From Nemertoderma westbladi (Eukaryota; Xenacoelomorpha; Nemertodermatida; Nemertodermatidae): a DNA stretch of 64,000 nt. The notes below the pieces were generated by a model, which was given only the letters and a program-made list of their open reading frames with translations, was not told the DNA's origin and ran no database searches. The stretch lies in NCBI GenBank assembly GCA_032718475.1, contig JAUCBJ010006059.1, forward strand, positions 1 through 64,000. Reading direction: 5' to 3'. Made by a program: the position numbers and the translations under genes. Shown here one piece after another: positions 24,531 to 35,244 of this stretch. The number at the start of each line of letters is the position of its first letter. The stretch's first letter is position 1.

Positions 24531-26093
24531 ACGAAGTGGGGCCTTCGCGCAGCACGTGAAATGAGTTAATGCTAAGTATCAACTCGAAAGGATTATAAAA
24601 ACATAGGAGAAGATTTTCCCGGAAAACGTTAACCCTCTAGCGGGAGACTGGGTAACTGAAGAAGGAAGGATTAGTTTCCCTACAAAGCCACATCCTATGG
24701 TCTATTACATATCTACCAAGTTTCCGATTGACGGATCATAAATAACGAAATGTTGGAAGGTTTTCACTTTCATACATTTAGCCCTCTAGCGGCATATTAA
24801 AGAACTACGGATCGATCACCTTCCTCACAAAGACGAGGCATGTGGTCTAGTACATACCGGTACTGTATATTCCAAAATTCAGCTTAAATAGATTAAGATC
24901 AAGGAATTCGCAAAGGTTATCACTTTCCTACATTTCGCCCTCTAGCGGCAGACTCGAAAACTCCGGACCGATTACTGTCCACACAAAGACTTAGGATGTC
25001 TTCTAGTACATATATGACAAGTTTCAGCGTAATCAGATCATAAACAACTAAATGGAAGAATAATTTCACATTCGGGACATTTCGCCCTCTAGCGGCAGAC
25101 TGGAGAACTGCAGACAGATTAGCCTCCTTTGAAATTTACAGCTAATGGTCTAGTACATACTTCCCAAGTTTCAGCTTAAACGGATTAAAAGCAAAGAAAT
25201 GGGTGGCCATTTAATGTTTAGACATGTGGCCCTCTAGCGGGAGACTGGAAAACTTCGGACCGATTACAATCCACACAAAGACTCAGGATGTCTTCTAGTA
25301 CATATATGACAAGTTTCAGCGTAATCAGATCATAAACAACTAAATGGAAGAATAATTTCACATTCGGGACATTTCGCCCTCTAGCGGCAGACTGGAGAAC
25401 TGCAGACAGATTAGCCTCCTTTGAAATTTACAGCTAATGGTCTAGTACATACTTCCCAAGTTTCAGCTTAAACGGATTAAAAGCAAAGAAATGGGTGGCC
25501 ATTTAATGTTTAGACATGTGGCCCTCTAGCGGGAGACTGGAAAACTTCGGACCGATTACAATCCACACAAAGACTCAGGATGTCATCTAGTACATATATG
25601 ACAAGTTTCAGCGTAATCAGATCATAAACAACTAAATGGAAGAATAATTTCACATTCGGGACATTTCGCCCTCTAGCGGCAGACTGGAGAACTGCAGACA
25701 GATTAGCCTCCTTTGAAATTTACAGCTAATGGTCTAGTACATACTTCCCAAGTTTCAGCTTAAACGGATTAAAAGCAAAGAAATGGGTGGCCATTTAATG
25801 TTTAGACATGTGGCCCTCTAGCGGGAGACCATTGCACTGATGGTGTCTGAAAGTCTCTCAAAAATCTCAACTTTTGCTCATATTGATACCTACAAATTTT
25901 CAACTTGGCAGCTTTAAATCCGACAAAGTTATTAGCATGTCAAAATCGTAACGACGACGACAACGACGACGACGACAACGACGACGACGACAACGACGAC
26001 GACGACGACGACGACAACTATTTGCATAAATTGACCCACCCCCTAACAGTGTCAATTCGCTAAGGCTCCGCCAACTTCGTGGCTCGCCCCACA
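24531..26093 (+). mobile_element. Family A non-autonomous element, 1563 bp
   Basis: Starts 'acgaagtggggccttcgcgc' and ends 'acttcgtggctcgccccaca'. A near-identical copy of 1271 bp lies at 44125-45395. The difference is 292 bp, exactly one internal tandem unit (3 starts here, 2 there). The interior is full of 'ccctctagcgg(c/g)agac' blocks and ends with a (CGA)n/(CAA)n tract at 25948-26016. The ends share the GTGGGGC / GCCCCAC core and 'cacgaagt' with the smaller elements at 26430 and 27570, so they belong to one superfamily. No ORF beyond the simple-repeat frame. Confidence 0.85.
25018..25829 (+). repeat. 292-bp tandem repeat inside the family A element
   Basis: 'gacaagtttcagcgtaatca' starts at 25018, 25310 and 25602, giving exact 292-bp spacing (2.8 copies). 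Copies differ by isolated bases such as 'tcatctag' for 'tcttctag' near 25584. Confidence 0.95.
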
Positions 26094-26429
26094 TAATAGT
26101 ATGATTAAAGAAAATGTTCCAGAATATGGTATATTTATTAAAAAGAATAAAATAGCCTTACGCAGGTGCAAAACCATGCAATTTTCGAACGCCCATATCT
26201 CAGCTATTTTACGACGAAATTCAGATTGTGTTAGATATTTGGTTACATAAAATTATTTTAATTCGAATTTTACTGATTTTACCGGAATAATTTATATATA
26301 ATTTATAATTTCCCCGCTATCATTCCTAACGTAACGCTATAAAAGTGTTATTTTATGAACAATGACAAGGTTTCAACATCATCAAATCAAATCATTGAAT
26401 ATGGTTGGACGACATGGACGTAATTCATT

Positions 26430-26693
26430 TGTGGGGCGAGCCACGAAGTGAGCGAAGCTTTAGCATATGGGTGCCATTGGCGAGTTGTCTGTCATCGTCG
26501 TCGTCTGTCGTCGTCGTAAATTTTTGATCGCTAATAACTTGGTTATTCCTTGATGAAATTAAACGACACTTGGTACGTATGTAAAGGAGGACGAGTATTG
26601 TGTTGAAGAGTTCTGACTAACGGCAGGCAACTCGTTAATGGTACCCATATACTAAAGGCTTTGCTCACTTCGTGCTGCACAAAGACCCCACGA
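26430..26693 (+). mobile_element. Family B MITE, copy 1
   Basis: 264 bp. The left end 'tgtggggcgagccacgaagt' plus 'gagcgaagctttagcatatg' is inverted at the right end, where 'catatactaaaggctttgct' is followed by 'cacttcgtgctgcac' and 'gaccccacga'. The terminal repeat is long (about 60 bp, imperfect). The interior has (GTC)n-type repeats. There is no coding capacity. Confidence 0.85.
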
Positions 26694-27569
26694 ACTTGTA
26701 CCATTTGTATGTTAACATGAGCGAGGGAACCTAAACACTCCGAGAAAGGGGGGGGGGCTCTAATGAAATCTCCGGCTAATTAATATATTAAATTAAGGGA
26801 AAGGAGTGAGCATGTTACAGTTGCGTGTTATACTACAACATAACCAAACAACAAACGTGAGCCAAGATACAACGAGAGTCTATTACACATAACCTAAACA
26901 ATAAATGTAAGTCAATTACAATTAGTTTGAGTTTCATTTTGTTCGTAATATGCTTATTGCGTCGAGTTCCTCTCACGAACTGTAATATCAATACCAAGTT
27001 ACACAGCGGCCTAACTGCTGGTCACTGAATTACTGTATAGTACAATAATACACATAAATAAGTAAACCAAGCACGGCCATTGCTGACTTAGATTATGAAT
27101 TCATAATGAGAATAGCATAATAACATTGGGTTACTCAGTCCATTTACTTGATTCTACCATGTAAATAACCTAATTAGGCTACTTTGGTTTATTTTATGAT
27201 CTTTTCCCTGAACTCCAGGGTTCATGCCACTCTGCCTGGCTTTGGCCAGTAATTACATCCTATAAAGACAACATGTGGGTTATGACGGAACAAACTGTTT
27301 ATTTGAAGAACGGCCTCTCATACATACATAATATCTCACTCCCAAGGGGTAATAATACCCTCCCATTATCTACATAAGCCCACAACTATCAAATTATTTA
27401 CATACATTATGTTTGATTTGATTACTTCAGGATAATTATTATTACTTTATAATATACTAATATATATATATATAATATAATATATACACGTATACACAAA
27501 TTACTTGGCTGACTATTCCGAATTCACAATGTACACGTGCTTTCGAGAAGGCCACATATCAGACACGTT
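26694..27569. other. Gene-free stretch between two MITEs
   Basis: Contains a G-run near 26747-26755, a dispersed 'ttaagggaaaggagtgagca' repeat end near 26795, and a (TA)n-rich patch at 27450-27490. No gene is recognised. Confidence 0.5.
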
Positions 27570-27735
27570 CGTGGGGTCTTCGCGCAGCACGAAGTGAGCA
27601 AAGCCTTTAGCATATGGGTACCAGTAACGAGTTGTCTGCTGTTAGTCAGAAGTCCTCAACACAATATTCGTCCTCATGTTTTGCCTCGTTGCGTTTGTTC
27701 GTTTTTGTCGAAACTTCAGATTTTTCTAAACTTTT

Positions 27736-27766
<31 letters not shown>

Positions 27767-27838
27767 GACGACGACGACAGACAACTCGTTAATGGCACCC
27801 AATGCTAAGGCTTCGCTCACTTCGTGGCTCGCCCCACA
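27570..27838 (-). mobile_element. Family B MITE, copy 2 (opposite orientation)
   Basis: 269 bp. The ends are 'gtggggtcttcgcgcagcac' and 'cttcgtggctcgccccaca', with the same inner blocks (gcatatgggtacc, aactcgttaatggcacc) as the copy at 26430-26693 but reversed. A (CGA)n tract at 27737-27780 is the counterpart of the (GTC)n tract in copy 1. Confidence 0.85.
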
Positions 27839-27974
27839 ATAATATAACCTTCAAGATTCAAGAATTTCTAAACACGCTTTCGATACAAACAAAATTCATC
27901 ACTTAAAAAATAATTACAGTAAATATTTACCGGTAGGCCTACAGTAAAATTTTTTATAACCTAATTAATTTTAG

Positions 27975-28270
27975 GAAGGGAATGGTTGCTGATGTGTCGT
28001 TGTGTGCGAGTGGATATTTCGCCTGAACTGTTTTCACAATAGTGTTTGGCGGTGTAGGTTCAAATCCGACTAAAGCCTGTATAAATTTCGCACATTAGTG
28101 CTTTATGCACTAATGGGCAAACCCTGCGGTGGAATGGGAACTTATACTGGGGGAGTAAAGAAAGGGTTTGATAGTTATGGAGTGTTCAGGTTCTCCCTTG
28201 GGAGTTAATGTGGCGCCCTCTTATTACTGTACGTAGCCAAGAGAGTTGAGCCTTCTGTGGCCTACTTTGA
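27975..28270 (+). repeat. Possible tRNA-derived repeat
   Basis: A B-box-like 'ggttcaaatccga' (28059-28071) follows a weak A-box-like region. 'gcacattagtgctttatgcactaatg' forms a hairpin just downstream (28090-28115). The tail 'gtggcgccctctt...gtagccaagagag' resembles 20580-20625. It is probably a diverged SINE. Confidence 0.35.
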
Positions 28271-28374
28271 AAAACTTTGATAAAGCCTCATACCAAGAAG
28301 ACCAATCATAGTCTACTGTAAGGCACACTCTATTAACGATTATTTAGGACAGCAGTAGTTGTACCAGTACTCCT

Positions 28375-28757
28375 CTGTAGGAGTGGACTGCTAAGGACAC
28401 CAAATCTCTGGATGGCACATTCACAAGAATGCTACGTCGGGTTCACTGTGTCAAGTACAATTCACACATCTCCAATCAGACACTATATAACATTGGATGT
28501 GCCTCATTGGTCCCCCCAAGGTTGACGCTAGAACAAAGCCGCCTCCGCTTTGCAGGACATTGTTTTCGCCGCGAAGACCAGCTTGTGCACAATCTTGTGC
28601 TTTGGCAGCCCCATGGAGAAAATAAGCATGGTGGACAGCCCATGACTTTCGTGAAACGCCTCCTAAATGACACTGGCCTTTTAGATGAGGATAATCTCGC
28701 GAAAGTCATGGGTGATAGGGAGTTGTGGCGGTGCAATTTTGTTGATAAGCCGGCATA
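28375..28757 (+). pseudogene. LINE ORF2 C-terminal fragment, 5'-truncated
   Basis: The frame from about 28429 carries hallmarks of LINE C-termini: 'MLRRVHCVKYNSHISNQTLY', 'RLRFAGHCFRR', 'LVLWQPHG', 'DTGLLDEDNLAKVMGDRELW', then a stop at 28756. 'TKSLDGTFTR' lies just upstream (28399-28428). The 3' end is followed at once by a 'taatagtagtagtaac' trinucleotide tail. It is the same family as the fragments at 21366 and 60430, and lacks RT and endonuclease, as expected of a 5'-truncated insertion. Confidence 0.85.
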
Positions 28758-28772
28758 ATAGTAGTAGTAACG

Positions 28773-30104
28773 AAGAACAAAGACACTTGTAAGACTCGGA
28801 ATTTAAACTTTATGTCTGTATAGAAACTTAAGCCTACTTTTACATAAGTTTCGAATAATTATTTCCAAGGTGCTTTATCCAGAACCAACCATCTTTTCTA
28901 TACCGCGTCTAAATCTTTCAATACGTTTTTATTTACTATCGTATGAACAATACCATTACCAGCTTCAAACTACTTTTTCATTTGGAACCAAAAAAATTCA
29001 GTTTTACCGAAGTGAATGGTTAGCTTTTTAGTTTTTATCAACCAAAACTCATTACAGCATTCTAGTACAGCTTTACTTTAAGTTAACTTTTGCGAAACAA
29101 AGACAACAAAATCTTTGTGAGAGAAAATACGAGCACTATCACCGACATAAAAGATGAGTTTTAAATCGGGATCTATACTACTTATCATAACATATCATAC
29201 AAAAAGCAGAGGGCCTAATATGTATAATTCAGTCTAAATGTAAAATCAAACGAACATGTAGTAATATAGTAAAGTGAAAGGATACACCACCTGCAGCAGC
29301 AGGGTAGCGGCGATTAAATGTAAGTAAAGTGAAACAAGCTGTGCTGGGTCAGATGCACACAACATGAGCTCATTATATATCAGTTGTAATCTAATCTATA
29401 GATTATGGATCCACCCACACCAGCCGCCCATATATTGGTAGACGAATACACTTACTGTACTATGCAGAGCGCTGTGTAGGCCTACTGTCAATATAAATTG
29501 TATATCGCATTATAGATTATATACAGTATAGTCTAATAACCATAATAATAATTATATAATAACAACATAAGCAGCCAATTACCTATCATTAATTTAAATG
29601 AAAATTTTAAGGATATGTAGTAATTATTTGTAAATAAATTATTATATTTATTTGATTTATTGTTAAATTTTTAAATAGACGCCCCCACGCGGGGCAAATG
29701 GAAATTTTTATTTCAAATATAATTAAAATTAAAATATGTCAGTGTACATGTACATATGCGAAATGTAGAAAACTAGCTGCATAATAAATCAAGTTAAAAC
29801 GGAAGGTTAAAAGTAAATTATATGTCGATCAATGTTTTATTATTTGATTTAATATTAATTTATATAATTATTGAATTTATTTATATTCATATAACTGGTT
29901 AAATACTGACGAAGATACTTTTTTCAAACGCTTGTAGCTAAAGAATGGAAGCAAATTAAAAACGCTGACTCACCCGCGGAGGAGGAGTGAGGTGAAACTA
30001 CAGTATGTAACTATGTTTCAAATGTCATGTAATATCATTACGAATTGTAGAAAGTAAAGAAAAATTTTGTTTTTAGTATTTTGTTTTGTATGCAATGTGT
30101 AGTA
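28773..30104. other. Gene-free AT-rich stretch upstream of the KChIP-like gene
   Basis: No ORF or RNA gene was recognised. The sequence becomes very AT-rich at 29490-29900. It may hold the promoter of the gene starting at 30399, but no specific element can be assigned. Confidence 0.5.
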
Positions 30105-30223
30105 TGCTACACGTATACACCATGCCTAAAATATAGTGTCTTTATTCAGATATCCGAATATCACAGATATCGCAGATATCTGAATAAAGACACTATTTTT
30201 AGGCATGGTGTATTCGTGTAGCA
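30105..30223 (+). repeat. Long near-perfect hairpin upstream of the KChIP start
   Basis: The arm from 'tgctacacgtatacaccatg' to 'ctttattcagatat' is reverse-complementary to the stretch from 'atatctgaataaagacac' to 'catggtgtattcgtgtagca', giving about 49 bp with few mismatches and a loop of about 20 nt. Weaker pairing continues outward to about 30088 and 30240. It lies 176 bp before the KChIP ATG. It could be a small palindromic MITE, or part of the 5'UTR/promoter if transcribed. Confidence 0.9.
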
Positions 30224-30398
30224 TTCTATGTACTGCATGCATACATAAGGTGTCAACGACGTTGCGTTTCAGCAATACTATTAAGAAAATATTAATTGCA
30301 CAATAAGTATAAGTATAAGTAGTGCACTTGCTCTACAACTGCAGTAGTATCATTAGTCAATAATCTCAAACTTATCTACTGTGTATTGTTTGGTTGTT

Positions 30399-30688
30399 AT
30401 GGCAACTACAAGTCGAACCTCCATGAGCAGCAACAGTAGCGACGATTCCAGAACAATCCACTCATCAAGTCAACTGAGCGAGATCGATCCTGCAGAGTGC
30501 CGTTGGGGGTTCCTCAACAGATTTCAGGGCGACCGCTGGAGGGACAACTGCGTTGCTAAATGGTTTCACGACTTTATCTACCCCCCGCCCGAAACAACGT
30601 CCCTGGATGACTTCGAGATAAAGTCGCCATGCCAACGGTCACGTCCTGGGAGCATCGACGACCTCGTCAAGGCAACGAGGTTGACCAG
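30399..30688 (+). CDS. KCNIP: KChIP/neuronal calcium sensor-like protein, exon 1
   Basis: First coding exon (96 codons plus 2 bases) of a four-exon gene (30399-30688, 41340-41499, 53242-53388, 56327-56527; 265 residues). K-channel-interacting proteins bind the N-terminus of Kv4 channels and tune their surface expression and inactivation in a Ca2+-dependent way. This exon codes for the family's variable N-terminus: Ser-rich start, a Trp/Phe/basic stretch near 'CRWGFLNRFQGDRWR', then 'LDDFEIKSPCQ' and 'PGSIDDLVKATRLT', matching the conserved lead-in to EF-hand 1. The start is the ATG at 30399 (gttATGg). The donor ag|gtcagt leaves phase 2, completed by the first base of exon 2 to give Arg. An upstream non-coding exon is possible. 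Confidence 0.82.
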
Positions 30689-31768
30689 GTCAGTAAGACG
30701 TCAATAATTACCTAATTACCGTTACAATGTGGAAATGTTTTAATAATAATTAATTAAAAACGTGGGAGTGCAATTTAGCATAATTTTGTCGATTACAGAC
30801 AATGCGGTTCACAGATACACTTCGCGGTGACAACAAGATTACAGCGCTGTCAAAGTGCGTTCGTTCTAAACGTGACGCAAAACTAGAACTAAGAAAAACT
30901 ATAACAAAGGCCAAGAAAACTCGCAATATTTATCATGTGAAATTTGGAATTCAGTAACTGAGATTTACTCAGATTATTATCGCAATTAGAAACGCCCTTT
31001 CTCGTTACATTATTAAACGAGGCCAGCCCTACAAGAACAATTGGATTAAGATTCCATTATGATGTGACAGCATAATTGTCTCATCAGTTAGCGGGGTTGT
31101 ATTGAACTTCTCATTCTTCTATCCTATTCGTTTTCAGATTTGGACACTCATCAGCCTCACAGATTTGAATTAATAGTGGAATATCTGTCAGAATATGGAA
31201 CTATTTATCGACATAAATTAAGTTGATGACAGTAATTTCGATATGAGACTCAATTAACCTTTTTAAATTTATCCCGCCCTGCACTACTGTAAAGAGAGCC
31301 TATTCCTTCATTTCTTTCGTAAATCACTCTGTAGTATTGCGTTCAGAAATGCTGGAATTCTGCGGGTAGGATTTTTCACTCACTCACCCCCCAAAAAGGT
31401 GGACTTTCCGTGTGCAGCAATTCCCTGTGTGTGTACTCCCACAATTTTTAAATAAGCGACATTGATATTTTCAGTATATTTCTAGAACTACTGTCTGAAT
31501 TTCTGCGCGGAGAAATGGCGGAGGTGAAGAGGTCCATAAATATGACCTCTAATGGTATATTATTCCTCGCGATATTTTTACAATAATTCTCTTGACTCTA
31601 CTGTAACACATGGTGATTAGCCCACAATTCCATTTGTATCCTCACGACTAAAGTAGTAGGATATGGTATCCTCCATATCACACCGAAACCACCGTAATGA
31701 TTTACAGTACCATTAGGCCAACGCCAGAGCAATTTTGGAATTGTTCATTTTGGAGAATGGCTATTCAT

Positions 31769-32338
31769 TGTGACGGGATCAGGGGATCCCGACCGGTTTA
31801 TTGCGTTACGCGTCACCGTGTAATTGAGAAGAAGATAATAGTTTGTTGTTGTTGTTCTAATGTTGTTATAGATTAACTGATGACTGATATAGAATATGAT
31901 AGCACAGTTGTCGATATATGCAGTATAGTCTGCTGACCGGTAAATATATGATGGCGGTGACGGTACGAAATTGTCACCGATCTGCACTAGATGACTGATA
32001 ACTGAACGACTGACCGGTAATGAGATATAATATATATATCTAATTATGGCTACACTACCTTGGCCTTCGTTCAGTGGATGCTCTCCGCTCCCATTGGTTA
32101 ATATACTAATTCTCGCCTCCACCTCTGTGGGAGTGCTTCCCCCCCGCGGCTGTTACTTCCCCTCTCGAGGTAGCTTGAGCTCTAACCTCCTTTGTGTGTG
32201 GCCTTCGGGGCCGTGTGTTGTCCCCGTTATTGGGGGTGATACGAGATTAATTGTGATTAACCTCGTATCCCCAATATTGCTGAAAATGCCACTTCCCAAC
32301 TTTATGGGGATAGTGAGGCGGAATTGAATCCGCTCACA
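31769..32338 (+). repeat. 5' long terminal repeat
   Basis: 570 bp, TG...CA ends. It contains 'tgtgtggccttcggggccgtgtg' and 'gattaattgtgattaacctc', both short hairpins, and an AT-rich 'agatataatatatatatcta' block. It pairs with 34661-35244. Confidence 0.9.
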
Positions 32339-33109
32339 CTCCCCCCCATGCTATCTTCCCGGTGAGAAGATAGCATCACCTTCGAGTGCGCTTCAATCCC
32401 GCTGGAACCCGATCTACCATCGGGTGTGGGGTGGAGTCGGTTTTCCAGGCCGCTCCCTCTGGGTATGATATTACTACCCTCTCTTGGTGCAACTTCGACC
32501 TGTGTTGCACCAAGACATCTGGCGTCTCGGTTCGAGACATTTGTGGATTCTCACACAATTTTAAAAACCCTCTCACTCTGAACTCTGACTTCTCACTCTA
32601 CTCTATCTTACTTCCTCTCTGCTCGCTTTAACTCCACCCTGAATTGCACTCCTGCACTCTCTCTCGCCAACACCTCCTCTCCAGACTTCTCTCGGGACTG
32701 CTCTTATACTCTCTACCACTCCCAAAGGCGCTAAATCTCTTATGCTACCCCTGTGCTATCATTCTATCTACCTTGCTACTTACTTCTTACTTACTACTTC
32801 CTATCTAACTCTCTTACTACTTACTTACTTACTACTTACTTACTTACTACTTACTCCCTAATTCTACTAACTCTCTAACTCTAACTGGCTCTCTAACTCT
32901 ACTAACTCTAACTAACTCCTAACTCTCTAACTCCTAACTCTACTAACTCTCTGACTCCTCTAAGTCTACTAACTCTCTACCTCTACTAACTCTCTAACCC
33001 TCTAACTAGAACTCTCTAACTCTACTAACTCTCTAACTCCTAACTCTACTAACTCTCATAAGTCTACTAACTCTCTTAAGTCTACTAACTCTCTACCTCT
33101 GCTAACTCT

Positions 33110-33590
33110 CTGACTACGTGGCGCTTTCGGTGCCCACAACCCCTCTGCTACTACCTCTGCGTGGCGCTTCCGGTGCCCACAACCCCTCTGCTACTCTTCT
33201 ATCTACGTGGCGCTTTCAGTGCCCACAACCCCTCTACTACTACTCGTGGCATGTCAATATACCACACTCCCTTACTGCCTACTTCTAACGGTACCACGTA
33301 CCCCTCTACTCCCGTGGTATGTTTATATACCACACTCCCTATACCTGCCGACTTCTAACCCTATGGTACTACGTACCCTCCTACTCCCGTGGTATGTCTA
33401 TATACCACACTCCCTATACCCGCCGACTTCTAACCTAATGGTACTACGTACCCCCCTACTCCCATGGTATGTCTATATACCACACTCCCTACACCCGCCG
33501 ACTTCTAACCAAACGGTACTACGTACCCCCCTACTCCCGTGGTATGTCTATATACCACACTCCCTATACCCGCCGACTTCTAACGTTAAC
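33110..33590 (+). repeat. Minisatellite in the LTR element interior (45-bp then 75-bp units)
   Basis: About three copies of a 45-bp unit containing 'gtgcccacaacccctct' (33120-33240) are followed by about 4.5 copies of a 75-bp unit; 'ccc(g/a)tggtat' starts at 33311, 33386, 33461 and 33536. Each 75-bp unit carries the hairpin gtggtatgtctatataccac. The length is a multiple of three, so a reading frame stays open across it, but codon content gives no sign of a real protein. Confidence 0.9.
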
Positions 33591-33809
33591 TAACTTCTAC
33601 TAACTTTCTTACTTACCTACTATCTAACTATCTACTACCTATCTGACTACTAACTTCTTACTAACTTCTACTGACTTCTACTTACTTATTATTTTATTAT
33701 TTTTATTATTTTTAATTATTTATGTGTGGGAAGGGCGTCTCGCCCTCATCCCCACCCCCCTCAGTCCAAAATATTGGACGACTAAACTTCATCTAACTTC
33801 ATCTAAACT

Positions 33810-34388
33810 TCAAGGGCGATTCTTCCAACAGGCACTCTCCCACTGCTCCCCTTGTAGGTCCTGTAGGATTCGCCACACTCTCCTCGCCAATTCCAACTCA
33901 CCAGGAATTGGTTCTCCGTCTTCTGCCACCCTAAAATCGGGTCTCTCCGCCGCCTTCTTAATTTCCTCATTTCTTGGCAGCAAAATGCCACCCTTCGTCT
34001 GGTCGTCTCCTGGCGGTAGAATGAAAAGGAATCGGAAGAATAGATAAAACAGAACGGACAATAGTAATCCTATCCCTTTCCATCCTGTCTTCTTACTCGA
34101 CCTCCCCCTTGTTGGTATGCCCCTCAACTGGACCGGCGTCTCTTCCGGACACTCCTCTGGACACTCCTCCGGACACTCCTCCGGGTTGTCCTCCGGACAT
34201 CTCGCCGTCCGCTCCTCTCCATCCCCATACCGATACTTGCTGGGAACATCCTTGTTCCATCCCATTGTCTCTAAGTCTTCCGCATCAAATCCATTCTCCT
34301 CCGCCCACTCTCTTACTGTTACTTCTCCTTCTAGCTTATCTACCGTCTCTGGTTTCTCCTCTATGTCCTTAACGGTGCCTGGTAGCAT
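33810..34388 (-). CDS. Unidentified 192-residue ORF inside the LTR element
   Basis: ATG at 34388, stop at 33810. Residues about 1-70 are acidic ('VREWAEENGFDAEDLETMGW'), followed by a 'CPEECPEECPEE' run coded by a 12-bp repeat (about 74-85). A basic patch (RGRSSKKTGWK) leads into one hydrophobic segment, 'GIGLLLSVLFYLFFRFLFIL' (about 105-125), long enough to span a membrane. The C-terminus is charged and hydrophilic with 'ELELARRVWRILQDLQGEQW'. It begins just inside the extra LTR fragment and is the only substantial non-repetitive frame in the element. I do not recognise the family. It may be a captured host fragment, a small membrane protein or chance. Confidence 0.35.
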   Translation of the reverse strand: MLPGTVKDIEEKPETVDKLEGEVTVREWAEENGFDAEDLETMGWNKDVPSKYRYGDGEERTARCPEDNPEECPEECPEECPEETPVQLRGIPTRGRSSKKTGWKGIGLLLSVLFYLFFRFLFILPPGDDQTKGGILLPRNEEIKKAAERPDFRVAEDGEPIPGELELARRVWRILQDLQGEQWESACWKNRP

Positions 34389-34394
34389 GCACCC

Positions 34395-34633
34395 TGACTC
34401 TGTGGGAGTGCTCCCCTCCCCCCCCCCCCCCCCCCCCCCCGCTACTGTTACTTCCCCTCTCTAGGTAGCTTGATCTCTAACCTCCTTTGTGTGTGGCCTT
34501 CGGGGCCGTGTGTTGTCCCCGTTATTGGGGGTGATACGAGATTAATTGTGATTAACCTCGTATCCCCAATATTGCTGAAAACGCCAATTCCCAACTTTAT
34601 GGGGATAGTGAGGCGGAATTGAATCCGCTCACA
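34395..34633 (+). repeat. Extra partial LTR copy next to the 3' LTR
   Basis: The sequence from 'ctctgtgggagtgctcccct' through a C-run to 'gaatccgctcaca' repeats the 3' part of the LTR. Bases 34634-34660 are a short inverted piece of LTR ('gcagatcggtgacaatttcg'). This indicates a rearrangement or template switch before the last insertion. Confidence 0.85.
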
Positions 34634-34660
34634 GAGTGCAGATCGGTGACAATTTCGTAC

Positions 34661-35244
34661 TGTGACGGGATCAGGGGATCCCGACCGGTTTATTGCGTTA
34701 CGCGTCACCGTGTAATTGAGAAGAAGATAATAGTTTGTTGTTGTTGTTCTAATGTTGTTATAGATTAACTGATGACTGATATAGAATATGATAGCACAGT
34801 TGTCGATATATGCAGTATAGTCTGCTGACCGGTAAATATATGATGGCGGTGACGGTACGAAATTGTCACTGATCTGCACTAGATGACTGATAACTGAATG
34901 ACTGACCGGTAATGAGATATAATATATATATCTAATTATGGCTACACTACCTTGGCCTTCGTTCAGTGGATGCTCTCCGCTCCCATTGGTTAATATACTA
35001 ATGCTCGCCTCCACCTCTGTGGGAGTGCTCCCCCCCCCCCCCCCCCCCCCCGCTGCTGTTACTTCCCCTCTCGAGGTAGCTTGACCTCTAACCTCCTTTG
35101 TGTGTGGCCTTCGGGGCCGTGTGTTGTCCCCGTTATTGGGGGTGATACGAGATTAATTGTGATTAACCTCGTATCCCCAATATTGCTGAAAACGCCACTT
35201 CCCAGCTTTATGGGGATAGTGAGGCGGAATTGAATCCGCTCACA
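34661..35244 (+). repeat. 3' long terminal repeat
   Basis: 584 bp, TG...CA ends, matching 31769-32338 with a few substitutions (such as cactgatctg for caccgatctg) and a longer C-run at about 35030-35051. It is followed directly by the ttcat target duplication. Confidence 0.9.

Larger units (their letters stand above)
31769..35244 (+). mobile_element. Non-autonomous LTR retrotransposon with 5-bp target duplication
   Basis: Two long terminal repeats, 31769-32338 (570 bp) and 34661-35244 (584 bp), start TGTGACGGG and end CGCTCACA, and are nearly identical apart from a longer C-run in the 3' copy. The flanks ttcat (31764-31768) and ttcat (35245-35249) are a perfect 5-bp target duplication. The interior (about 2.3 kb) has no recognisable gag, protease, RT, RNase H or integrase. 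Instead it holds a pyrimidine-rich low-complexity tract (32590-33100), a 75-bp minisatellite, a minus-strand 192-codon ORF and an extra LTR fragment at 34395-34633. No clear primer-binding site follows the LTR in either orientation, so the strand is nominal. It resembles LARD-type derivatives moved in trans. Confidence 0.88.

Noticed and set aside
25900-26094. Arg-rich ORF (and its copy at 45202-45408)
   Set aside because: It is the reverse reading of a (CGA)n tract at the end of a non-coding element.
30105-30223. Pre-microRNA
   Set aside because: The arms are too long and too nearly perfect for a typical animal pre-miRNA; a small palindromic element is more likely, though small-RNA data could change this.
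34448-35014. 188-codon minus-strand ORF in the 3' LTR
   Set aside because: It runs through LTR sequence and crosses the LTR/internal boundary; the corresponding frame in the 5' LTR is shorter and no protein family is recognised.
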